Below are positions 1 through 5,390 of a DNA stretch of 5,390 nucleotides, in pieces. How positions within the stretch are numbered: position 1 is the first letter of the stretch; every line of letters begins with the position of its first letter. Below the pieces are notes generated by a model that worked only from the letters and a program-made list of their open reading frames with translations, was not told the DNA's origin and did not search any database. This DNA is from JAYWIG01 sp043789035 (GTDB lineage: Bacteria > Pseudomonadota > Gammaproteobacteria > Burkholderiales > Burkholderiaceae_E): contig JAYWIG010000013.1 in NCBI GenBank assembly GCA_043789035.1, positions 1 to 5,390 of the forward strand, read 5' to 3'. Made by a program: the position numbers and the translations under genes.

Positions 1-426
1 GGAAAGCCTTTACTCGACCCCAAGCGCGCCGATGAGGGGTTCTTGCTGCCCATCGGTGGTTACAAGGGCTACGGCTTATCGTTGATCGTTGGGCTACTCG
101 CGGGAACTCTCAACGGTGCAGCGATGGGCAAGGCCGTCATCGACTTTAATCACGACGAAAAAAATATCACCAACACAGGCCAGGCGATCGCAATGATTGA
201 CCCAGCTGCATTTGGTGATGTCGACCAATTCAAGCAACGAGTCGATACACTAATTGCTGAAATCAGGGGGAGTGAAAAAATGCCCGGCGTTGACCGTATT
301 TGGCTGCCTGGTGAACAAAGTGAAGCGAAACGCGTGAAGTACACAGTGCAAGGAATACCGCTACCTGAAAAATTGGTGCAAACGCTCGCTGAACTTGCGA
401 TTCAACTTAATATCGAACCACTCTAA
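1..426 (+). CDS. Ldh2/malate-lactate dehydrogenase family oxidoreductase, C-terminal part (5' end outside window)
   Basis: The reading frame is open from the first base and ends at TAA 424-426, giving the last 141 residues of a protein that is usually about 340-350 aa. A TTG at 43 is internal, because the residues before it (GKPLLDPKRADEGF) continue the family pattern. Visible family marks are the glycine-rich LPIGGYKGYGL segment (fragment residues 16-26), a following hydrophobic helix, IDPAAF (66-71) and the C-terminal MPGVDRIWLPGE block (94-105). This is the Pfam Ldh_2 family: NAD(P)-dependent, non-Rossmann cytoplasmic dehydrogenases acting on 2-hydroxy/2-oxo acids such as malate, lactate, sulfolactate, ureidoglycolate or piperideine-2-carboxylate. 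The catalytic residues lie in the missing N-terminal part, so the substrate cannot be narrowed. The gene sits 18 nt upstream of a Bug-type binding protein gene, which suggests a shared catabolic operon. The family call is firm; the specific activity is unknown. Confidence 0.9.
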   Translation, partial: GKPLLDPKRADEGFLLPIGGYKGYGLSLIVGLLAGTLNGAAMGKAVIDFNHDEKNITNTGQAIAMIDPAAFGDVDQFKQRVDTLIAEIRGSEKMPGVDRIWLPGEQSEAKRVKYTVQGIPLPEKLVQTLAELAIQLNIEPL

Positions 427-444
427 AACTTACAGCGTAACAAT

Positions 445-1428
445 ATGAACAAGCTCCATTCCCTATTTGCAATATTTTTGCTCTCGTTAACAACAAGCTT
501 TGCCTCTGCTCAAGGCACATACCCAAACAAAACCATCAAGATTATCGTCCCCTTAGCAGCAGGGAGTGCAGTCGACAACGCGGCTCGAATCGTGGCACAA
601 AAAATGGCACAAAAAATGGCGCAAAACATGGGGCAAAACATATTCATTGAAAACCAAGCGGGGGCATCTGGCTCGATTGGGGCAGATAACGTTGCCAAAG
701 CTGCGCCCGATGGCTATACCCTCGGTGGCTTTAACGACAGCATTATGACTATGCTGCCTCAACTTCGAAACAACCTTAATTGGGACATTCTGAAAGACTT
801 TGCACCCGTATCACTAGTCGCTACGGTTGAGTGGGGTTTAGTTGTCAATAACGAAGCGCCATTTAAAGATGCTGCAAGCATTATTGCTGCCGCTAAGAAA
901 TCACCTAGCCAACTGAACTACGGGTCAGGCGGTAACGGTAGCCCACAGCATATTGCCATGGCCTTGTTCGCATCACAAACCAATATCAACCTTACTCATG
1001 TACCTTACAAAGGGGCAACACAGGCGGCTGTTGGTGTTGCCGCGGGCGAAGTACCTATGGCGTTTCAGGGTTTGGCTACTGTGACAACCTTGGTGCGCGG
1101 CGGCAAACTCAAATTAATTGGTGTAACCACAAAAAATCGCTTGCCACAGTTTGCTGATGTGCCAACGGTTAGCGAGTCTGGCTTACCTGGGTTCGAATTC
1201 AACTCATTTTTCGCCTTGCTTGCACCCGCTGGCACACCGGCAGAGATTGTGAATCGATTAAATATCGAAATCGTCAAAGCGCTTAGCGATCAAGATGTGA
1301 AAGACAAACTAATTGCTCAGGGTTTATCACCCAGAGGTACATCCCCCGCCGAGTTAGGCAACATCACCAAAGATCAACTCAATCGCTACGGCCGTTTGTT
1401 TAAAGCCGCCAACATCAAGGCAGATTGA
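445..1428 (+). CDS. Bug/TctC-family tripartite tricarboxylate transporter substrate-binding protein
   Basis: This 327-aa protein has the usual length for the family. It starts with a Sec signal peptide: MNK, a hydrophobic core over residues 7-19, and probable cleavage after FASA (A22). The mature protein shows the Bug layout: IKIIVPLAAGSAVDNAAR (31-48) forming the first strand and ligand-contact loop, AAPDGYT (86-92), the YGSGGNGSPQHIA segment (159-171), HVPYKG (185-190), and the VPTVSESGLPGF stretch in the C-terminal lobe. Bug proteins are periplasmic and bind carboxylates or related small acids; many are encoded without their TctA/TctB membrane partners, and none is seen here. The upstream gap of 18 nt (427-444) has no clear Shine-Dalgarno sequence, so translation may depend on coupling to the upstream gene. 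The downstream VOC gene abuts or overlaps the stop. An unusual 12-bp repeat encodes residues 51-66. The family is certain; the ligand is unknown. Confidence 0.95.
   Translation: MNKLHSLFAIFLLSLTTSFASAQGTYPNKTIKIIVPLAAGSAVDNAARIVAQKMAQKMAQNMGQNIFIENQAGASGSIGADNVAKAAPDGYTLGGFNDSIMTMLPQLRNNLNWDILKDFAPVSLVATVEWGLVVNNEAPFKDAASIIAAAKKSPSQLNYGSGGNGSPQHIAMALFASQTNINLTHVPYKGATQAAVGVAAGEVPMAFQGLATVTTLVRGGKLKLIGVTTKNRLPQFADVPTVSESGLPGFEFNSFFALLAPAGTPAEIVNRLNIEIVKALSDQDVKDKLIAQGLSPRGTSPAELGNITKDQLNRYGRLFKAANIKAD
595..642 (+). repeat. Four-unit 12-bp in-frame tandem repeat inside the Bug protein gene
   Basis: Four consecutive 12-bp units are in register with the codons. Units 1 (595-606) and 2 (607-618) are identical, gcacaaaaaatg. 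Unit 3 (619-630) is gcgcaaaacatg, and unit 4 (631-642) is gggcaaaacata. They encode AQKM, AQKM, AQNM and GQNI, residues 51-66, in the first helix of the mature protein. From memory of related Bug sequences, the stretch between the AR motif and the VEN/IEN motif is normally about four residues shorter, so one perfect unit looks like a recent duplication. The 12-bp period keeps the frame and adds roughly one helical turn. The repeat itself is directly visible; the duplication history is inferred. Confidence 0.9.
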
Positions 1429-2303
1429 ACCCGATGATTAAGCTCTTAGATATTCGCTATGTTCGCCTAGGTACCAAAGATCTTGTTGGCGCAACCCGCT
1501 ATGCAACGACGATTCTTGGGCTTAGCGAGGGTGCGCGCTCAGGTAACCCAAAAAACGGCGAAGCGATCTATCTACGAAGCGATAATCGAGATCACACTTT
1601 GGTGTATTTCGAAGGTGCTCCAAATGATCACACTACTGGGTTTGAAGTCGCCGATCAAACCCATTTGCAGGCGGCGGCCACTGAGTTAGAAGCGCAAGGC
1701 GTCAAAGTTATTATTGGCGGTGAAGCAGCGTGCGAAGCAAGGCGGGTTCGCGCCTTCATTAACTTCTCAGATCCATCCGGTAACTCTATCGATTTAGTCG
1801 CTGGCCCTGCGCATAGTGGCGAGCGCTTTTTTCCGACTCGCGACTGTGGCACGACAGGCTTTTCGCACATCGGTTTGCGTACCACGAATGCGGCACGCGA
1901 TGAGAAATTTTGGACTCAGGTTTTAAGCGCAAAGGTTAGTGATCGAATCGGTACTGCACCTTTACTTCGCATAGACGAAGTACATCACAAGATAGCACTC
2001 TTCCCTTCCGCTCATGCAGGTGTACAGCACATCAACCATCAAGTCGAATCGGTTGATGACATCATGCGCTCTTGGTATCTGTTACAGAAGCACAATATTA
2101 AAGTTGTGTTTGGGCCGGGTAGACATCCGACTTCAGGTGCAATGTTTCTTTACTTCGAAGGGCCCGATGGCATGGTCTACGAGTACTCTTCAGGTGTTCG
2201 AAATATCACTAATGAGAATCACCAACCTCGGCAATTCCCGTTTGAGCCAAGTTCATTCTGCATGTGGGGCTCGCGCCCCGACATTGCAGAATTTAAAACT
2301 TAG
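1425..2303 (+). CDS. VOC-superfamily protein, probable type I extradiol ring-cleavage dioxygenase
   Basis: The protein has two vicinal-oxygen-chelate domains, roughly residues 7-128 and 144-258 (292-aa numbering). The second domain carries the full active-site set of type I extradiol dioxygenases: metal ligands His148 (SHIGLR), His205 (INHQVE) and Glu253 (VYEYSS), plus His187/188 (DEVHHKIA), His234 (GPGRHPTSG) and Tyr243 (FLYFEGPDG). Spacings match BphC (His146, His195, His210, His241, Tyr250, Glu260) closely. Such enzymes use Fe(II), sometimes Mn(II), to open catechols next to the hydroxyls. Two starts are possible: TTG 1425, overlapping the upstream stop as TTGA, or ATG 1434 (289 aa), 5 nt after it. 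A weak AAGG at 1417-1420 lies 4 nt before the TTG and 13 nt before the ATG, so neither is decisive; the ATG start (MIKLLDIRYVRLGT) resembles family N-termini. The gene is probably coupled to the Bug gene. The substrate is unknown; a non-dioxygenase VOC role is possible but less likely given the intact site. Confidence 0.88.
   Translation: MNPMIKLLDIRYVRLGTKDLVGATRYATTILGLSEGARSGNPKNGEAIYLRSDNRDHTLVYFEGAPNDHTTGFEVADQTHLQAAATELEAQGVKVIIGGEAACEARRVRAFINFSDPSGNSIDLVAGPAHSGERFFPTRDCGTTGFSHIGLRTTNAARDEKFWTQVLSAKVSDRIGTAPLLRIDEVHHKIALFPSAHAGVQHINHQVESVDDIMRSWYLLQKHNIKVVFGPGRHPTSGAMFLYFEGPDGMVYEYSSGVRNITNENHQPRQFPFEPSSFCMWGSRPDIAEFKT
2300..2303. other. Overlapping convergent stop codons of the VOC gene and kup
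   Basis: The four bases ttag hold both stops. The + strand VOC gene ends with TAG at 2301-2303, and the - strand kup gene ends with TAA read from 2302 to 2300. There is therefore no intergenic space and no room for a dedicated terminator between the two convergent transcription units. Any transcript end must lie inside the opposite gene. This is read directly from the sequence. Confidence 0.95.
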
Positions 2304-4168
2304 ATATTCACCTTACTGCCAAGCTCAACCACCGCATTACTCGGCAGGTTTAAGAAGTCAGCGGCCGAACTTGCATTACGGTGCATTTGTGAAAAAAGTT
2401 TTTCACGCCACGGCATCATGCCAGAGCCAATCGTTGGAATCACAGTTTCGCGTGATAAAAAATAGCTCGTCGTCATCGGCTCGAACTCGCAACCTTGAAT
2501 GTTCATCTGCGCGAGCGCTTTCGGCACATCAGGCTCGTTTTTAAAACCAAAATTCAAGGTGACTTGAATGCAATCATGCCCTAGAGGTACGATCTCAAAG
2601 CGCTTAGCTAAACCTACCCAAGGTACTTCTAAGCTATTCACACAAACGAATAGATTTTTCTCATGCAGCACCTTATTGTGCTTCAGGTTATGCAGCAAGG
2701 CACTCGGTACTATGCCAGGTTCCGATGACAAAAATACAGCCGTACCTTCAACCCGGGTTGGTGGACTTAAAAATACCGAATCAAGAAAGCCTCTTAACGG
2801 CATTGAGTCCGTCGCATGGGCGTTTGATACTAGCTTGCGTCCTTCTTTCCAAGTCATCATTAGTGTGAACATGACTGCTCCGATCACCAACGGAAACCAA
2901 CCGCCCGCCAAGAGCTTGAGCATGTTGGAGCTTAAAAAGGCTAAATCGACAAAGAAAAACAAACTTGTAATCGCCACACAAGGAATCAATGGGTACTTCC
3001 AAGCGTAACGAATTACGAAGAAAGTCAATGTCGTGGTAATCAACATATCAATACACACCGCAATTCCGTACGCAGCGGCCAAATTTCCACTTGACCGGAA
3101 CATCACCACAGCAATCACAATCGCTATAAACAAGCCCCAATTGATAAAACCAATATAGATTTGACCCGTCTCACTGACGCTCGTATGCAGCATTTGAAGT
3201 CGGGGTAAATAGCCAAGTTGAATCACTTGCTTGGTTACACTAAAAGCGCCCGATATCAAGGCCTGTGAAGCCACAACAGCAGCAAGAGTTGCCAAAATTA
3301 CTAGCGGGAACTGCGCCCACGAGGGGGCCATCGAGAAAAACGGGTTTTTTACGGCTGAAGGGTCACTCAAAAGTAAAGCGCCTTGCCCTAAATAATTCAA
3401 TATCAATGACGGCATAACTACGCTAAACCATGCCAATCGGATCGGCCGCTTACCGAAGTGGCCCATATCGGCATACAAAGCTTCTGCACCAGTCACACAC
3501 AAAATGACGGCACCGAGCAAAATGAATGCCGTGTGCGGTTGGCTGACAATGAAATTGAACGCGTAGGTAGGCGACAGTGCCCACAATATCGCCGGATTTT
3601 TAACGATATGAATGCAGCCTAATAGGCCAAGCACAATAAACCAAACTAGGGTTACTGGGCCGAAGAACTTTCCTATGCCACCGGTTCCGCGCTTTTGAAC
3701 GTAGAAAAGGGCAAACAACACTACTAGTGTTAACGGAACAACCCAATCCTTAAACTTTGGGGAGATGACTTCGAGGCCTTCCATTGCTCCGAGCACCGAA
3801 ATCGCAGGTGTAATCACGCCATCGCCATAGAAAAGTGCCGTACCGAAGATGCCCAGCACCAGCAGCACTCGCCTCAGGGCAGGCTTGTCTTTTACTGCAT
3901 TGGCAGCTAAAGCAAGCATCGCGACTAGGCCACCTTCGCCGTTGTTATCGGCTCGTAAAACAAGCACCACGTACTTGATCGACACAATAAATGTCATCGT
4001 CCAAACAAACAAAGACATGATCCCAAACACGTTCTCACTCGTGAAGGGTACGTGCCCTGAACCGAAAACCTCTTTTACGGCATATAGAACACTGGTGCCA
4101 ATGTCTCCGTAAACTACGCCAATTGCGCCTAGCGTTAGGGCAGCGGTGGACGATTTAGATGAGTTCAA
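2300..4168 (-). CDS. kup: Kup low-affinity potassium uptake transporter
   Basis: This 622-aa protein is full length for the KUP/HAK/KT family (E. coli Kup is 622 aa). It imports K+ across the inner membrane, probably with protons. About twelve membrane segments fall in residues 11-438, followed by a cytoplasmic C-terminal domain (about 445-622). Key motifs are VVYGDIGTS (18-26), RADNNGEGG (72-80), FYGDGVITPAISVL (113-126), GAEALYADMGHFGK (227-240) and the C-terminal VVELGSKVNI. Acidic residues implicated in K+ transport in E. coli Kup (Asp23, Glu116, Glu229) correspond to Asp22, Asp116 and Glu229. The usual GDIGTSPLY reads GDIGTSVLY here. The start is TTG at 4168, forced because an in-frame TAA lies directly upstream and the conserved N-terminus begins immediately after; AGG 4178-4176 is a plausible ribosome site. 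It lies 61 nt after hrpA on the same strand and converges on the VOC gene with a 4-nt overlap. Confidence 0.97.
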   Translation of the reverse strand: MNSSKSSTAALTLGAIGVVYGDIGTSVLYAVKEVFGSGHVPFTSENVFGIMSLFVWTMTFIVSIKYVVLVLRADNNGEGGLVAMLALAANAVKDKPALRRVLLVLGIFGTALFYGDGVITPAISVLGAMEGLEVISPKFKDWVVPLTLVVLFALFYVQKRGTGGIGKFFGPVTLVWFIVLGLLGCIHIVKNPAILWALSPTYAFNFIVSQPHTAFILLGAVILCVTGAEALYADMGHFGKRPIRLAWFSVVMPSLILNYLGQGALLLSDPSAVKNPFFSMAPSWAQFPLVILATLAAVVASQALISGAFSVTKQVIQLGYLPRLQMLHTSVSETGQIYIGFINWGLFIAIVIAVVMFRSSGNLAAAYGIAVCIDMLITTTLTFFVIRYAWKYPLIPCVAITSLFFFVDLAFLSSNMLKLLAGGWFPLVIGAVMFTLMMTWKEGRKLVSNAHATDSMPLRGFLDSVFLSPPTRVEGTAVFLSSEPGIVPSALLHNLKHNKVLHEKNLFVCVNSLEVPWVGLAKRFEIVPLGHDCIQVTLNFGFKNEPDVPKALAQMNIQGCEFEPMTTSYFLSRETVIPTIGSGMMPWREKLFSQMHRNASSAADFLNLPSNAVVELGSKVNI

Positions 4169-4173
4169 TTATT

Positions 4174-4179
4174 CGCCTA
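4174..4179 (-). promoter_or_regulatory. Probable ribosome binding site for the TTG start of kup
   Basis: Read on the - strand this is TAGGCG, with AGG ending 7 nt before the TTG at 4168. It is a weak Shine-Dalgarno match at normal spacing. It supports the non-ATG start, since an in-frame TAA at 4171-4169 rules out any upstream start and the next in-frame ATG is inside the second membrane segment. Confidence 0.45.
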
Positions 4180-4229
4180 CTATGGGTTCAGAGACCTGCG
4201 GGAAAACGATTCTATCGCAGCGCAGCAAT

Positions 4230-5390
4230 TTAGAAAGTCCCGCTCCATGCCTTTTGCAGTCGTTTTACCGATACAGGCATAGGGGTTCTAAGCTCCTGGG
4301 CAAAAAGAGAAATTCTTAATTCTTGTAAAAGCCAGCCGAATTCTTCAAGTTTTGCGTCCGCCTGACCCTTCCGAGACAAGACTACCCGTCGATAATCATT
4401 TAAAAGCGGAGCCATTTCCCTACTGCGCTCTGCATCTCGGCCTGCGTCTGCCTTGTACTTATCGATTCGCATCGCTATGCCTTTCAAATAACGCGGCATG
4501 TGCTGCAATTGAGCCGACTGAGTACTGACCACGAATTTCTTTGGCAACAGTTCAGCAAGCTGCTGTTCGATATCTTGATAAAGGCTTTTCTCATTCTTGA
4601 TTGCGGGCAATTTCTTCTGTAACGCCGCATAGTCGGTCAGTACAGCGAACAAATGCCGTGCAATCTCCTGCCCAATCAAGTTTAAGCGTGGCTTAGAGTC
4701 TGCCAACCGCTGAGCGAAACTCGCTTCACTAAAAGGTAAAGGGTCTTGCAGACAAGCTCTATCGATTAGTTTATGGGTTAGTTGCTGCTTTAAATCGTCG
4801 GCTGTACCAAAAGGCAGGAATAACATATTCAACTTCACCGCATCGGGAATGTTTTTTTCAAAAAACTTTAACGGTTCCTTCAATGCAATCGAAAACAACC
4901 TCGCCAAACCGAATCGATGCGTGGCCGCAGCGAGCTCAGGCTCATCGAACACCGATATCTCAACGGATTCGCCCTTATCAACAATCGCTGGGTAACCGAG
5001 TAAGGTCTCTCCAGCATGGTCGAGCTCCATCAATTCTGGCAATTCGCCGAACTTCCACTCGGTATATCGTTCACCAGCGCGCTTAACAATGCGAATGTTT
5101 TCTTTTGAGTTATTTGCCACTGGCAGCATTGCAGCCGTACTACTCGCAGCGACGACAACCGTTGCTTTGCTATCAGTACCCGGCTTTAGCTTCTGCAAGG
5201 CTGCTTGAAATTGGGTTTGCGCACGACCACCATGCTGAGCCCTAAGCTCTGCTAAGTTGCGCGACATTGCCAAGGTCGACCCGTGCTCATCTACCAACTT
5301 GTAGTTCATTTGGCTATGAGCGATTAGGGCCTCGAATCGAAAATCAGTAGGCGTAAGCTTTAAGCCTTCATGCTCTTGAAAATCATTGAG
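4230..5390 (-). CDS. hrpA: ATP-dependent RNA helicase HrpA, C-terminal region (5' end outside window)
   Basis: The frame is open from the window edge at 5390 to TAA at 4232-4230, giving the last 386 residues of a protein that is typically about 1,300 aa. The ATG at 5309 is internal: the 27 codons before it contain LTPTDFRFEALIAHSQ, which runs into the MNYKLVDEHG segment characteristic of HrpA. HrpA is a cytoplasmic DEAH-box helicase acting on mRNA and on stalled ribosomes; its helicase motifs lie off-window. What is seen is the C-terminal DUF3418-type domain: GYPAIVD (132-138), a helix-rich body, and the highly conserved end EFGWLLQELR...FAQELRTPMPVSVKRLQ (about 350-379). A low-complexity Ala/Ser/Val-rich linker lies at about residues 70-99. 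The gene precedes kup on the same strand by 61 nt. Recognition rests mainly on the C-terminal block and is strong. Confidence 0.93.
   Translation of the reverse strand, partial: LNDFQEHEGLKLTPTDFRFEALIAHSQMNYKLVDEHGSTLAMSRNLAELRAQHGGRAQTQFQAALQKLKPGTDSKATVVVAASSTAAMLPVANNSKENIRIVKRAGERYTEWKFGELPELMELDHAGETLLGYPAIVDKGESVEISVFDEPELAAATHRFGLARLFSIALKEPLKFFEKNIPDAVKLNMLFLPFGTADDLKQQLTHKLIDRACLQDPLPFSEASFAQRLADSKPRLNLIGQEIARHLFAVLTDYAALQKKLPAIKNEKSLYQDIEQQLAELLPKKFVVSTQSAQLQHMPRYLKGIAMRIDKYKADAGRDAERSREMAPLLNDYRRVVLSRKGQADAKLEEFGWLLQELRISLFAQELRTPMPVSVKRLQKAWSGTF

Noticed and set aside
43..426. TTG at 43 as the true start of a small 127-aa protein
   Set aside because: The frame is open to base 1 and the 14 codons before it continue the Ldh2 family sequence, so this is a truncated view of a longer gene.
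427..444. A promoter or terminator between the Ldh2 and Bug genes
   Set aside because: Only 18 nt are available (aacttacagcgtaacaat), with no hairpin, no -10/-35 pair and no clear Shine-Dalgarno; read-through with coupling is the simpler view.
2014..2544. A 176-aa + strand reading frame spanning the VOC-kup junction
   Set aside because: It lies in another frame of two well-supported genes, its translation is Ser/Gln/Arg-rich without recognisable motifs, and it has no evident ribosome site.
2568..3008. A 146-aa + strand reading frame antisense to kup
   Set aside because: It is opposite a highly conserved Kup sequence and its product has no recognisable pattern, so it is a shadow of the real gene.
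4858..4869. The A-rich and T-rich runs near 4853-4869 as a terminator
   Set aside because: They encode the FFEKN residues inside the HrpA C-terminal domain, and there is no GC stem beside them.
4230..5309. A complete 359-aa protein starting at ATG 5309
   Set aside because: The frame has no stop between 5309 and the window end, and the extra 27 residues fit HrpA; the ATG is internal.
1..5390. Mobile element, CRISPR array, toxin-antitoxin pair or defence system
   Set aside because: All sequence is accounted for by five metabolic, transport and RNA-helicase genes; there are no transposase or nuclease motifs, no spaced direct repeats and no terminal inverted repeats.

Overview
This window looks like ordinary chromosome from a betaproteobacterium, most likely of the order Burkholderiales. 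The evidence is a Bug/TctC-type solute-binding protein, a family greatly expanded in Burkholderiales, together with a Kup protein and an HrpA C-terminus that read like betaproteobacterial versions. Base composition looks only moderately G+C by eye, which would be low for the order and fits a freshwater or otherwise moderate-GC lineage. No rRNA, tRNA, CRISPR array, insertion sequence, phage gene or plasmid feature was found.

Left half (1-2303, + strand): three tightly packed genes that probably form the end of one operon. They are the 3' end of an Ldh2/malate-lactate dehydrogenase family oxidoreductase (1-426, beginning outside the window), a Sec-secreted periplasmic Bug-family binding protein (445-1428), and a two-domain VOC protein (about 1425/1434-2303) that keeps every active-site residue of type I extradiol ring-cleavage dioxygenases. 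The gaps are 18 nt and either a 4-nt overlap or 5 nt, so they are probably co-transcribed and translationally coupled. The combination suggests capture of a small carboxylate, NAD(P)-dependent oxidation or reduction of a 2-hydroxy/2-oxo acid, and oxygen-dependent cleavage of a catechol-like intermediate. The substrate cannot be read from the sequence.

Right half (2300-5390, - strand): the 3' end of hrpA (DEAH-box RNA helicase, only its C-terminal DUF3418-type region is in the window) followed 61 nt downstream by a complete kup (low-affinity potassium transporter, 622 aa, TTG start). The VOC gene and kup converge, and their stop codons overlap by 4 nt (2300-2303), so there is no intergenic terminator between the two transcription units.

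The points most worth a second look are a 12-bp tandem repeat that appears to have added four residues to helix 1 of the Bug protein, the overlapping convergent stops, and the uncharacterised Ldh2-Bug-dioxygenase cassette. Nothing here amounts to a clearly new biological system. Coding density is very high, and no stretch of 300 bases lacks a gene.
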